Assembly (NCBI RefSeq): GCF_014529535.1
Contig: NW_023503409.1
Location: forward strand, 1,178,390 to 1,242,389
Reading direction: 5' to 3'
Source: Bradysia coprophila
Lineage: Eukaryota > Arthropoda > Insecta > Diptera > Sciaridae
DNA: 64,000 nt
Below are positions 1 through 11,328 of this stretch, in pieces (position 1 is the first letter of the stretch; every line of letters starts with the position of its first letter). A model generated the notes under the pieces. That model did no database searches. It saw nothing but the letters and a program-made list of their open reading frames with translations, and was not told the DNA's origin. The position numbers and the translations under genes were made by a program.

Positions 1-11
1 AAATGAAACAA

Positions 12-225
12 AGATTACGAAAAACGGATGAAATTTACTCGAGTTGTATGTAAAATACGCATAGGGCCCTAGTAGCGGCCTTAGTCCGATGACCCAAATT
101 TAATTTTTTTTTTTCAACAACATTCTATTCGGCCTTTGATTACCTTCCAAATGACACAAAAATTACGAAAAACGAATGAAATTTACTTGAGTTCTATGTA
201 AAATACGCATAGGGCCCTAGTAGCT
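12..225. repeat. two-copy direct repeat, ~70 bp unit
   Basis: A block ending in a CGCATAGGGCCCTAGTAGC motif occurs at about 12-76 and again at about 155-225, with a few differences. Both copies contain ATTACGAAAAACG followed by GATGAAATTTACT or a close variant. No coding potential is visible. It looks like part of a larger dispersed repeat continuing to about 650, where a GACGGACAGACGG stretch and a short foldback (GCCCCTTCGTACTTCGTACGGGGC) are present. Confidence 0.6.
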
Positions 226-668
226 TTTCACTTCTAAGGCCCTAACTCACGGTCCACTCACCCGATTTTAAAAAACTTTTTTTTCCTGGATTGGTATTGA
301 CAATACCTATCATTTGCCGTGTCATTTACATTTCCATCGTTTATTTTGCCATAAATATCACCAAAAGACCTTAAATCACTTAGGTGGCCCTAACTCACGA
401 AGGGCCGACCCGAATATGCCCATCTTCGAACTTAGCCTCACTATTTTGACTATCTTTCAGGAAAAAAAAATTTTTGAAATCGGATTTGATTTACTCAAGA
501 TATCGACGTGACGGACAGACGGACAGACGGCCCAAATTTTTATTGCGGATTCGTCATCTATGAACATAGGCAAACACTTTGCCCTTACCGTCTGCTTCGA
601 ATTCCATCAATTACACACGGCATCGTAATCCTATAAGCCCCTTCGTACTTCGTACGGGGCTAAAAACC
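226..668. other. non-coding repeat-like DNA
   Basis: No gene seen. The stretch has a GACGGACAGACGGACAGACGG microrepeat near 515-530 and a 24-bp palindrome near 638-662. Both are features common at the ends of insect repeats, but no element could be delimited. Confidence 0.4.
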
Positions 669-1255
669 GATCAAAATTTTCACGAGCGAACAAATTAATC
701 CTGTACAAGTCGATGATCCGACCAAAGATCACGTACGCAGCACCGGTTTGGATCGCGACTAATCAAACGAATTTGTACAATCTCCAACGGACACAGAATA
801 AAATCATCAAAACGATTCTCGGAGTCCAGCGTACATTCCCATCAAATCTGCTTCACTCGACACTAAAAATGAAAAAAATTCTGACAGTCCTCGAAGATCT
901 GAGGTAAACATTCAAGACGAGATGGGAATCATTGGATTTTGATATGATAAGACGCATAGAGAATTAGTTCACCATAGGCATAAATGTGAGTAGCGTTCGT
1001 TTATCTTTTCACTTTTTGTTCTTTGTTTCTTTACCTTCTATCCTACTCTATCAAACTTTCCCATTTCTTTAATTTCAGTTTTTCTATTCTTCCTTCCTAT
1101 GTCACTATGAACAAAAATTCAAGAGATTTTTGTCGCCGTTTTGATCTCTATTGTTTATGTATGTGTGGAAAAAGTATGTTTCACATAATTGAAAAAAGTT
1201 TTTGTGTTTTGTGTGATTTCAAATAAGAAAAATTTTATTAAATAAAGACTTAAAA
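669..1255 (+). mobile_element. 5'-truncated LINE fragment (Jockey-like), C-terminal reverse transcriptase piece and 3' tail
   Basis: The frame around 680-967 encodes ANKLILYKSMIRPKITYAAP followed by VW, then LQRTQNKIIKTILGVQR. This matches the well-known thumb-region block of non-LTR retrotransposon reverse transcriptases (Jockey, R1 and I clades: 'IRPxITYAxPVW...LQxxQNKxLR'). Only the last ~100 residues remain. An in-frame stop lies at 904-906, and the downstream codons still resemble the usual LINE C terminus (TFKTRWESLDFD). The 3' side runs into AT-rich DNA with AATAAA near 1240. It is a dead 5'-truncated insertion; the clade is inferred from this short stretch. Confidence 0.7.
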
Positions 1256-2703
1256 ATGTGTAGCTTGAAAACTAATTCGTTCACAACGATTAAATTGATG
1301 ATAGGAGACGATTTAAGACAAGATCTGTCCCCTATATATCAATTTTACACATTTGTTAAATCATTCCATGCATTTCATACCGCGGACATTTTGAAATGAA
1401 TTTCCCTACAAATTTCCCCGCCCCCTGCACACAAAGAGTCTTATGTTGAATGTATATGACGAAGAGAGTCGGTTTATCACAGTTTCTGTTTTGCTGGTAT
1501 AAACGCAGCTTAAAAAAGTTCGTTACTCCTATTCGATTTGTGTATCTTGAATATACGAGATATACGCGCCACCACCACCACGATACATTAATTTTGGCCC
1601 GCTACGAGCCGCAACACGAGCTTGTTTTGAAAGGACTCCAAAAATTTTACAATGAACTCGGCCGACACAGTTTTCTGCTCAAACGATTTCCTCCAATTTA
1701 TGTGTGTTCCGAAGAACATTCGTTCAGTCACTCTGCCGAATTCCAGATCTGCTTCTTCGATTGTACTAAGTATAGCATTCGGTGTTGTGTGGTTTAAGTC
1801 ATTGGTTATCTAAAAGCACATGCAGAGTTCAGTTCGAACGTTTACAATACTTCAGCACATATGTACATGTAACAACATACTTGCCGAGCCCTTACGTGCG
1901 CATATTCGTGTATAGCACAAGTCACAATATCGATGAGTAGAAGATTTGATTTTACTGTATCGGGAAGTTTATAACCATTAATGAGTGTTCGCACCACATT
2001 GAAGTGACCAAAATTGATATATATGGTATTGATGCCAGCAAAGCCTCGTATGTCCGGTTCGTTAGTATGAACGATTTTGACTGCTATCGGTAAAACATTT
2101 GTTGTCGCCACCCGATTACTAGACTCTTGCCCAAAAGACCGCCTCAACAAATCGTTTATGCTACGCTGAATCTGAAAAAAAAAACACGAATTTGTAAATA
2201 ACTTTTCCGACGTTAGGTGCGAATTCACACAATGATCAGGTACCCAAATTTTACAAATGGGATGAAGCCAAAACTGATATGAATTGATACAACTAAAATT
2301 GACACTCGGTGTAGAACCTACCCCTTGATGTGCCAAAACTTTGTATGCTAACTGTCGCCATGAATTTACGTCAGGGTCTGCAACTTCCTCAATATTTGTT
2401 ACATGCTCGTAATAAGTAGCATCTGCCATTCGCATCTTTGTTAAGTGTACCGACAACGTCATAGCAAAGCGGGAATCTTCGTCTTTTACATCCTTCGTTA
2501 CGATGTCTCGAAGAGCAATTAGGCCGTACATGAGCTCTTCGGTCCCAGGCAGATTGAGCAGAAAATTAAACAATATAACAGCATATGGCTACAATATAAA
2601 AGAGCGACCGTCTTTTTAATGAGAATTCTAAATTAAAGCGAAACTTTTTTTGTTACTTACATAAATTCCGCTTCAGGATCTGTGTATTTCAACAAAACTG
2701 GTG

Positions 2704-2908
2704 CCCTATTGCCAATCGGTACGCGCATAATATACAGATTGTGTGCTAAGTTTTTGTCAGAAGTATACACATTGTTTAAGCGCCAATAGAAATTGTGCAC
2801 ATTTTGTACGCAAAAACTAAACATATTGTACACATGATATTGTATGTGTGCACAATTTGCGCACTAATTTCTAAGTCGGAATTATTTTAATTTTCAAAAA
2901 TTAGAATG
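2704..2908. repeat. left terminal inverted repeat of the 8.8-kb transposon
   Basis: Reverse complement of 11329-11533 with only scattered mismatches. It begins CCCTATTGCCAATCGGTACG and fades after an AAAAATTAGRATG stretch. Confidence 0.85.
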
Positions 2909-3050
2909 ATTTATTTTACATTATGAAATAGCATAGGCGAGTACAAACAATTTTTACCCTTGAAAATGAATTATGTCCGAATTTCAACAGCATCTAAACT
3001 AAAACATTCTTTTAAAATTTTAATCCTTAATTGAATAATCGTTCTTAAGG

Positions 3051-3299
3051 CCAGGTTATGGTCCCTTACATCTGTGCGATATATGGGACCATAACCTGGT
3101 CCATGTTGAAGTTATGTGCGGCTTGTCAACTTTTGGCACTACCCTGGACTTTACTTAAATCGTCGAGGAATGCCTCCAAATAAATTTCTAAAAATCCAAA
3201 ACGGAATTCTAGATTTTTAGAAATTTATTTGGAGGCATTCCTCGACGATTTAAGTAAAGCCCAGGGTGCCGAAAGTTGACAAGCCGCAATTAACTTCAA
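3051..3299. mobile_element. nested hairpin MITEs inside the transposon
   Basis: Two foldbacks lie side by side. 3051-3099 pairs CCAGGTTATGGTCCC with GGGACCATAACCTGG. 3106-3299 has arms of ~85 bp, TTGAAGTTATGTGCGGCTTG... against its near-perfect reverse complement ending at 3299. No coding potential. Confidence 0.75.
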
Positions 3300-3763
3300 T
3301 GTGTTCCAGATTTGCAAAGTTAAAAAGCTCATAGAAAATCAAATTTGTAATATCGATTCCAGTATCAATTACATTTAATAGCTGCGCCTCAGATTATTTT
3401 ATATTGAAGATAGTTTTGTTTATAAAGGCCGAAGCTTTGTAAAGACCAAAAAATAACAATTTATTTTTCAGCATTGGATTCTAATCACATTTTAGCACAT
3501 AAAAAATCATCGAACGTTTACATTTTGGGTACAGATAAATTAATTCGTATCTCTTAAAACAACTTTTTTTCAGTGCGTTAAGGAGGGAGATTTTCTTGAA
3601 AAGACTATAAGGTAGAAGAGCTCCCTCCTCAGCATTCCCGAAAAAAAAAATTAGGAGTTACAAACCAATTTATCTCTACGCAAAGTGTAAACGTTTTGGT
3701 CCTTATCAAATGCACTAAGATAATCTCAACTGAAATACCTCATTAGTTCATAAATTTCAGAAA

Positions 3764-3881
3764 AATCGATCAAATTTGCGATCAGTATAACTATGATATG
3801 CATGTACGTATGTATAGACCGAGTGTGTAACTTTTGACATACATGCATATCATATTTATACTGATCGCACAGTAGATCGAT
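3764..3881. repeat. hairpin element, ~35-bp arms
   Basis: TGCGATCAGTATAACTATGA at 3777 is inverted at about 3850-3869 (ATATTTATACTGATCGCA), with ATCGATC-type sequence on both outer edges. Confidence 0.6.
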
Positions 3882-4330
3882 TGCAACTCTATTTTTATAT
3901 ATCCAACATGATGATATGGAAGCAACTAAACCGGTGCATAGCATAAGAAATTATTAGCCCAATTCTTGTCAGCGCTACTAAATTTAACAATTGTAATTCA
4001 AATTTATCCGATCAAAAAGTAGTGTTGGAGCTACAATAAATTTAACGATCGATTCTGACGGGAATTGAGCTAATACGTTTACACAATAAATAGGTTTACC
4101 GAAAACCTAAAAAAAAAAATTCTAGAAAGTTGAGAGCACCAGGAAGTTTATATTAGGAGGGTATGGTCGTGTTGTAGAAATAAAATTTACTGCCTAAATG
4201 CACGGTGGCGCTACTATACGGAAATTTTTAAAACAGCCACACCATACTAACATATGCAAGTGGCTTATTAGTGGAAAACAAGAAATTTGGTTTAGTTTTC
4301 AAAGGCATGTAATAGTTATTTAAATCACAT

Positions 4331-4507
4331 GGGTCGAAAAACGATTTTTAAAAATTCGAGGTGTATGTGTGAGCTGAGAGGGTATTGTAACATGAGAATG
4401 CGTGTTTGTGAACCGAGGTTTACCGAGGTTCACAATCGCATTCGAATGTTACAATACCCTCGAGGCTCACACATACACCGAGAATTTTTAAAAATCTTTT
4501 TCGACCC
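4331..4507. repeat. near-perfect 177-bp hairpin element
   Basis: GGGTCGAAAAACGATTTTTA at the left is mirrored by AAAAATCTTTTTCGACCC at the right. Arms of ~85 bp have few mismatches around an ACCGAGGTTTACCGAGGTT centre. Nearby, a GGCGAATGTAAAA motif is inverted between about 4530 and 4930, so this may be one part of a larger composite insertion (about 4260-5070). Confidence 0.7.
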
Positions 4508-4781
4508 GAGTCATTTAATGGCTTTTACATTCGCCTTTCATCGAAAATCACGAAAAACACCAAAAATTATCAATTTAATCGAAAACTAAGCACCAAACAA
4601 ACACAAAATATGTCGATCACTTCAATAGCACACAAAAATATTGCAACAACACGACAACGATTCTTGACAGCATTCGTTTTTGAAGAGAGAGAAGTCTCTC
4701 AGTTTGCTATGTCTACTACAATTATGATCGATTTGTATCATATACACGGCGCTTTCCAGTTTGTTAACTCTAGGTTAACAA

Positions 4782-4842
4782 TTTCCAATATTTCATCCCT
4801 AGAGATTACAAATTCCAATATTTCATCCCTAGAGATTACAAA
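4782..4842. repeat. 30-bp unit repeated twice in tandem
   Basis: The unit TTCCAATATTTCATCCCTAG plus AGATTACAA occurs twice back to back with no visible difference. Confidence 0.8.
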
Positions 4843-4938
4843 TTTGTTTATGTGTTAGCGGTGAACATTTTGACATTTTCTAAATATGCGAATTCGATTT
4901 AAATTCGTATTTTCGATGGAAGGCGAATGTAAAATCCA

Positions 4939-5064
4939 TTACATAACTCAGGATAAAAATTGAAAAGTCTCGTTTTCGTGTGTTTATTGACCTCGGCTTC
5001 GCCTCGGATCAACAAAATTTCAACGAAAACTCTAATTTGCAACTTTTTATCACTTGTTATGTAA
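4939..5064. repeat. hairpin element with GC-rich loop core
   Basis: TTACATAACTCAGGATAAAA at 4939 is inverted at the right end (TTTTTATCACTTGTTATGTAA, 5044-5064). The centre is CCTCGGCTTCGCCTCGG (4990-5006), a motif shared with the hairpins at 12727 and 50493. Confidence 0.6.
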
Positions 5065-5249
5065 ATAACTAATGTTTACTGAAAAACACTGCCAAATTTT
5101 GACTGATTTTTGAAATAGTTTGTTGAATCATCGTAGTAAACTTTCAATGTTTAAGTCATTGTACATACCAACGTTGTAAATACCATAAAAAAATATCTTC
5201 GATCGATACATTCGGCATTTAAGTTTTCATTTTATTACCAATTCCGAAA

Positions 5250-8177
5250 ATGGCAAAACAACAAACAAATAAGAAGCATGGACGGTACATAGTTAATGCG
5301 TTTTCAGTGATAGAGTTTGTAGAAGAAGAGAACTATGACCGCGTCTTCGAGGCTGTTCCAGATTCGTGGTTTACAGACGATACCAAAACATTTTGTTATT
5401 GGCCTCCTAAAACAACATCTAAAAGTCTGATGATAGCTGCAGTAAATTGTGCACGACCGGATGATGACTGGAATATTTACGAGTGCAAAGTTGTAAGTGG
5501 GGGGCACGGTAAGTCATATTATTCAAATTTGTCAAATTCTGAAATAAACATGCTGAATTTTCAGCGAGTTATGCATCCGCATACAAGGTCGTCCGAGACA
5601 AGTGTTCACAGAAATATAATACAAGCAGTGCAGAAGACCGAATTAAAGCTGATGATTACCGTCGTAAACATCCTGTGTTGGCGTTGCAAGGCAAAAAAAG
5701 CTTCGAAAATCTTTTTACTAAACCAGCTGCGAAAGATAATGCAGGGGATAAAAATATCAGCGAGTCGAACAGTACTCGATCTGAGCTAACGAATGCTTCT
5801 GATATTAATGACCTTCATGAAGATGATGAAGATGGAGGAGCGGCTCATAGTTTGTCAACAGTCAGAGAAAAAAGTTCATCGAAACAGTCGAAACAACAGA
5901 AACTGCCTACTAAATCAAAGGGTCGAACTGATACATCGCAGATTCGGAAAATATCGGATTCAAAACACAACACAAATGCGGCAACAAAAACTTCAGTCGA
6001 AAAAGTGGTCGGCAATTCTGGCTCTACTGACCATTCGGAATCCAGCACATCAAATTCGCAGAGTCGCAGCTTGCAGGGCTCTAAAGTTGCTTGTTCGCGG
6101 AATAAAACCCCCGAGAGTTCTATTTCACGATCTGGGAGTTCTCTATCACGATCTGGAAGTTCTCTATCACGATCTGGGAGTTTTCGATCACGATCAGGGG
6201 GTTCTCAATCGCGTTCTGTGCGACCTCGATCGCGTTCTGTGCGACCTCGATCGCGTTCTGTGGCATCTCGATCACGTTCTGAGGTATCTCGATCGCGTTC
6301 TGGGGGAGCTCGATCGCGTTCTGGGAGTTCTCGATCGCGTTCTGGGAGTTCTCGATCACGTTCTGAGAGCTTTCGATCGCGTTCTGGGAGTTCCCGATCA
6401 CGTTCTGAGAATTACCGATCGCGTTCACAGAGTGCTCGATCACGACAAACCAATTTACGAGAGAATTCCAAGAAACAATTGGGAGCTGAAAGTCTGAACT
6501 TAAATGTACAATCGAAACAACTGACAACATCAGTGGTGCCCGAAGATGGACGTTCAAATTCAAGAAAGCATACAAAATACTCGTCACCCCGCTCCCGATC
6601 AAGTTCTTCACTGGAAATTATCGAACACTCAAACCAACCATCTTCAGCGAGCCGATGCCAGTTACGTGAAAATCAGCCGCAATCAAGCAATATTGCGTCA
6701 AGATCTGACAACTCAAGCCCCAGAGTGGATCGGCTGATGAAGCTTCTAGAAAAGTGCGAGCAACGTCAGAACGAAAATGAACGACGATTGATAAGAATGG
6801 AAGTCACACTCAACAAAACCTTTATAATGATTGGCGATCTGGTCAACGCAAAAAATTATAACGTGCAAAAGGATGGTTCTTCGAATAACGAGTTGATTGA
6901 CATGGAAAGTGAAGATGAAATGGACGAGTTCGACGAACCAAAATTTCCGATAACAAATTTGATCGAGTTGGACGCATTTAGGAAAGACCTGAAAAATCGA
7001 CGTTACAAGAGATTTTTGGTGAGTGAAAAAAATTTACTTTCAAACAGTTATTTAATATTCTTGATTGAGAAGTTAGCTTCTACCAATTTTCGCATTTCTC
7101 AACATTTCTAACATGTTAAATTAAAAATCTCAATCTCGACTACAAACCGTGATACAATATAAAAATCTGGTGAAAAATCAATAGAACCAACGCACTTCAA
7201 GCATGAGTGGTACTCTTAATAGGGCACTGAAACTGGACAGTGTGTCATCAATTATAAAACACTTTAAAAAACAATTCCATACAACATAGTACTGTATTTG
7301 GCAGCTGTATAGTCGAATTTTGAGAGATCACTTTTACTTGGAGTGCGTTGATAGAACAAAAAGCGTTGTAAATTCAATCATTGACATATTTATTTTTCGT
7401 CGAAAATCATAATAATTATTTACATTCAACCAATTTAAGAGCAAGAGAAAATGTTCTGTGACAGGGCCTATAATTATTCCTTTATAATCATTAATTGAAT
7501 CGAATCTCATAAAAAATGATTAAGAGACAAAGCCAAAGTTTGAAATCTTTCTCCTGCACATTGTTTACACTACTGAAAAACATTTTTTTTTGGTAATTTT
7601 TAGGGACTAACATAGTTTCCCTAGCTTAAACCGAACTGATGTCACCAATCACAACAAACATTTTTCATTTTCGTTTATGTAACAATATGGCCGCCATGGG
7701 TTTCAAAACATGAGGAAATTTGATAAAATATCACTTTAGGATGATAATAGGCCCTGTTTCACATAAACATTATAGGCGTTTATAATACCCGACTAATGCA
7801 CAGCTTTTTTGGTCACTTAACAGATCATGCATGAGCGGGATTTCTGTACACCCAGCAAACGATCGACGCACAATGTTACGATGACAAAATATTTGAGTCG
7901 GTTCGTATCTATGGAGGTTAGATGTGAATTGACTCTAAAAGAAAAGTCTGGCACGACTTTAATGGGCAAGTATAAACGTGTGTACCAGTTCTTGTTAGAT
8001 GTAATGAGAGCTGGATACCGTTTGTGCCACAAATTCATCACACAAGAAGATGCCCATACAGCACTGCGAATTGTATGGGGGCGATCCAAACAATACAAAA
8101 ACGCTGACGATAAGAAAAAGCAGCAACGCACCAATCGCAAGAAGGATCGCTCCCGACAACACCGACGGAACCACTAA
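5250..8177 (+). CDS. DUF4806-type protein with long Ser/Arg repeat, carried by the transposon
   Basis: Three exons: 5250-5508, 5565-7018, 7824-8177, giving 688 residues. Junctions are GT-AG, phase 1 then phase 0. Residues 1-110 form a compact domain (YIVNAFSVIEFVEEENYDRV, then a YWPP motif and CARPDDDWNIYECKVV) typical of insect DUF4806 proteins. Residues ~268-382 are a low-complexity SRSGS/RSRS repeat. The C-terminal part starts with FPITNLIELDAFRKDLKNRR and ends in a Lys/Arg-rich tail (KKKQQRTNRKKDRS), consistent with DUF4806 and nuclear targeting. Function is unknown. It lies wholly inside the TIRs, 1.1 kb upstream of the transposase and on the same strand, so it is a transposon gene here. 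A DNA-binding accessory role like En/Spm TNPA is inference. Intron 2 contains two MITEs. The start is the only ATG before the conserved block. Confidence 0.8.
7188..7350. mobile_element. MITE with CAACGCACTTCAAG ends, in intron 2 of the DUF4806 gene
   Basis: Starts CAACGCACTTCAAGCATGAG and ends in the inverse, CTTGGAGTGCGTTG. It is flanked by ATAGAAC on both sides (7181-7187 and 7351-7357). A second copy is at 58076-58238 and a partial one near 55346. Confidence 0.75.
7459..7762. mobile_element. MITE with GTGACAGGGCC / GGCCCTGTTTCAC ends
   Basis: The terminal inverted repeats pair GTGACAGGGCCTATAATTAT with ATGATAATAGGCCCTGTTTC plus AC. There is no ORF inside; it sits in the same intron as the previous MITE. 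Confidence 0.6.
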
Positions 8178-9271
8178 AATTAATCTTTTTATCTCATTTT
8201 TTTTTTAAACCATGAATCTACCTCTTTCCTAATTTTGTTACTCATTCACCACAGGTCAGGAAAAAATTTACATTTTTTTACTTCTCAAAAACTCTTGCAA
8301 ACGGAATAAATTGTTTTTCTTGGATAATTAAAACACGAATTTTAAAAAGGATTGCATTTTCATTTATAATACCTGCAGCGTCCATTGAACGCATAGGTAA
8401 ACTTATCTCAGAGACAACAATTTTTAACTGATGCCAAAACGTGATGTAAACAAAATTGTGACAAACATTAAATGAAAAACAGCCACGACGACATCTATCG
8501 GAGAAATCTCTATAATAAAATCGATTATTTACCCTGTCTACCATACAATACATATACTCGAAAGCAGTATTACAAATTCGAACTCGCCGGTAATGATTAT
8601 AACACTTTAGCTAATAAGACTAATGGTGAAATTGGTGCTTCCTGCAATAGATGCACAGCTGAGGTACAATATGAACAATATCAACAATATGAATGGTTTA
8701 CTCAAAAACTTGGAAGTAAAGTTTTGTATCCGTATTGTAGAATTTGTTCAATACTTGGCCGCATTTTAGTATTTTCAGCCGGGAGGTCTGTCTGTTTATA
8801 CACAAAATTTCATATGATGCACGCCATGAGTCCGCTGAAGATTAACTTGAAGTGGCAACCACAAATCAAACGCAGCGTCGTAGTTGAGTGATTTCACGAT
8901 ATTCTCATATCAGAGTGCGTTGAAATTTATTTTTTAATTCATTTGTTCATCCACTGATTCACCCAAAATTCAAATTCAGAAGCGCACTTATATTACGGCG
9001 GGAATGAAGTACCTACTTATCACCAATGAATATAAACTTCCTAGGTATGGTCGAATGTCATCGCGGAGGACACAGCAATTTTTAAAACGTCTAACTTAAT
9101 CATTTTTATGTTATAAAATCGACCGATTTTGAATAATCGGCCATACCTGATTTGTACATTCATTTTGCTTATCATTGGTGTAAGTAACGTTCCACTCATT
9201 CATTGATCTAAGTAGCATTCCAACAAATAATATTGTCATCACGAGTAAACCTATTTATCGGCACTTTGAAA
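8178..9271. other. spacer between the two transposon genes
   Basis: No convincing gene. An open frame at 8472-8891 (two CxxC pairs, CNRC and CRIC) has no recognisable family. 9013-9184 is an imperfect inverted repeat (CTTATCACCAATGA.../...TCATTGGTGTAAG with an inner AGGTATGG/CCATACCT pair), probably another small MITE just upstream of the transposase start. Confidence 0.4.
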
Positions 9272-11173
9272 ATGGCTAACGTTAAGAAAAGATCATCCCA
9301 CAATTTGCTGCGTGCAGCCAAAAAAATGATGTGTGATAGTGAAGATGTTATACAAATGACCAGCCCACATTCACCAGATTTCATGATTCGTATCAGTAAA
9401 TTCAAAAGGGATCGAACAACGCCAGATTATTTGAAATTATCTACAAGGCAATTTATGGCATGGTGGATCACTTCAACCGGTGCGAAGCGCAAAGCGTCTA
9501 ATATATTGCTACACTACATGAAGCTCAAATTTGGCGTCGACATTCCTACTGACTACCGAACGCTTTTGAAAACTCCACAAGTGCCAGTTCCAGAAGTAAT
9601 TTCGCCTGGATCATACATTCATGTTGGTGTACGGGAGTCATTACGTCGGCTGATATTAGAGGCAGGTACTACGACCTCCAATCTCGTTACTAACATTCTC
9701 ATGCAGTTCTTCGTGGATGGATTGTCTATTAAAAGAAGTTCGACGGACGGCTTTTGGGTGATCATGATGAACATACGCCACGAACTACTAAAGCGACGTT
9801 TAGTACCAAAAGTTATTGGTGTGTACTATGGCAAAAAAAAGATGGACAACTTCAATGAATTTTTATGGGCATTTGTCATGGAATTAAATGATATTATCGA
9901 AAACGGTTTCGACATCGACGGAGTGGTAATAATGCCCCAAATTTTGAACTTTGTCCTCGATGCGCCAGCTCGATGCGGATGCAAAGCGGTGAAGGGTGTG
10001 AATGGATATTTCGGGTGCGATGTGTGTGTAACGGAAGGTGACAATATTAACAACAGAATCGCTTTTCTCGAGTTGGATGCACCACTTCGCACTGACCAAG
10101 ACTTTCGCGAACGCAAATATGACGACTATCACCACATGGATTCGGTTTTGGAATTGCTTCCAATAGACATGATTGACGCGTTTCCACATGACTACCTTCA
10201 CTCTGTGTTGCTGGGTGTCACATATTGGATTTTAAAATTCTTACGTGATACACCCAAGATGCTCTGCTCGAGAGACCATACAACAATCAAAGATCGTGTC
10301 GATCAATTTCAAAAAACCAGACCAAAGGAATTTCAGCGTTCGTTACGTTCTTTTATCGAATGTCTTGGAACAATGAAAGGAACCGAATTCAGACAGTACT
10401 TACTGTACGTCGGACCAATGCTGCTGAAAGGCGTGATCGACGAAGAACTTTATAGCAATTTTCTGAAGTTGCACATTGCGTCAACGATTTTTGCTCATAA
10501 ACGGTTTGAACAGTACTACAGCGAAGCAGATACACTGATGCGTATGTTTATTCAAGAATTTGCTGCATTTTATCATCCATGCCATGTTGTGCATGTTGTG
10601 CATTCGCTTTGTCACATGAAAAAATTCGTCGACCGATATGGGCCGTGGGACAATTTTTCGACTTTTCAGTATGAGTCGTATAATCGGACAGTAAAAGATT
10701 TTGTTAAAGGAACTGTGAAACCGCTGACGCAAGTGACGAACCGTATTATAGAAATCTACAATGCACCGCAATACAAAATCAACGACAAAACCATGGACAT
10801 TGAAATAAGCGATCGTCTTGAAAACGACTGTTTCTCTAATCTGAAATTCTACGACCTTAAATTTAGAACGAAAGAGGTTGGACAGAATCTTGTACTGCTA
10901 AAGTCGGGTGTGCCCGTAAAATTGGTGGAAATACGTCGGAATGGCACCAATGTTCTATTAACTGGCAGACCATTTAGGTATCTAACCTCAGTGTACGATG
11001 AGGTGGATACAACTCGATTTAATATATTTAAAACCTCTTACGAATTCGGACACCCAATTCAATTCGATGTGATGGAAATCGATGGAAAATTCTGGGAAAT
11101 TGACATGAACGTGTCCAATTTCAAAGCGCTTTACCCAATTTATGTAGAAGATGGTAAAAGTGGAGGAATATAA
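9272..11173 (+). CDS. TNP2/CACTA-like DDE transposase
   Basis: Single open exon, 633 residues from the ATG at 9272; the reading frame extends upstream without another ATG. Features typical of the animal 'transposase domain-containing protein' group are visible. These are STRQFMAWWITSTGAKRKAS near the N terminus, an FFVDGLSI block followed by DGFWVI, VLDAPARCGCKAVKGVNGYF with GCDVC, DAFPHDYLHSVLLGVTYWIL, and a late block with VVHSLCHMKKFVDRYGPWDN and FSTFQYESYNRTVK. The last two resemble the LPxDxMHxVLLG and HxLxHLxxxVxxFGPL-FxFExxN motifs of TNP2. The aspartates in VDG and LDAPAR are the best candidates for catalytic DDE residues. The frame is open throughout, with no internal stop. The stop is 155 bp before the right TIR. 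Family-level assignment is from motif memory. Confidence 0.8.
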   Translation: MANVKKRSSHNLLRAAKKMMCDSEDVIQMTSPHSPDFMIRISKFKRDRTTPDYLKLSTRQFMAWWITSTGAKRKASNILLHYMKLKFGVDIPTDYRTLLKTPQVPVPEVISPGSYIHVGVRESLRRLILEAGTTTSNLVTNILMQFFVDGLSIKRSSTDGFWVIMMNIRHELLKRRLVPKVIGVYYGKKKMDNFNEFLWAFVMELNDIIENGFDIDGVVIMPQILNFVLDAPARCGCKAVKGVNGYFGCDVCVTEGDNINNRIAFLELDAPLRTDQDFRERKYDDYHHMDSVLELLPIDMIDAFPHDYLHSVLLGVTYWILKFLRDTPKMLCSRDHTTIKDRVDQFQKTRPKEFQRSLRSFIECLGTMKGTEFRQYLLYVGPMLLKGVIDEELYSNFLKLHIASTIFAHKRFEQYYSEADTLMRMFIQEFAAFYHPCHVVHVVHSLCHMKKFVDRYGPWDNFSTFQYESYNRTVKDFVKGTVKPLTQVTNRIIEIYNAPQYKINDKTMDIEISDRLENDCFSNLKFYDLKFRTKEVGQNLVLLKSGVPVKLVEIRRNGTNVLLTGRPFRYLTSVYDEVDTTRFNIFKTSYEFGHPIQFDVMEIDGKFWEIDMNVSNFKALYPIYVEDGKSGGI

Positions 11174-11328
11174 ATAAATTTTTACATTTGAATTCAAACC
11201 TCTTTTAATTTTCATAAGCAACACCCAGTTATAACTTCAGAACTTCGTCTCTTCATCCAAAGTGATTTCCGGCCTTTATGCCGAATTAACTTGAGAATGA
11301 TTAAATATAACTTCACCATGTAAATATC

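Noticed and set aside
1450-1797. 115-codon plus-strand frame
   Set aside because: Antisense to the last exon of the HExxH gene (1588-1809), which has a phase-matched acceptor and plausible protein.
5793-6611. Long open frames on both strands across the Ser/Arg repeat (LDRVLGVLDRVLG-type and IENSQNAIE-type proteins)
   Set aside because: They are frame shadows of the repeated DNA encoding the RS domain; splicing and homology support only the SR frame.
8472-8891. 139-codon frame with two CxxC pairs between the transposon genes
   Set aside because: No recognisable family, no clear splice links to the transposase, ordinary AT-rich composition.
9826-10771. Minus-strand frames opposite the transposase
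   Set aside because: Shadows of the transposase coding strand; no family resemblance.
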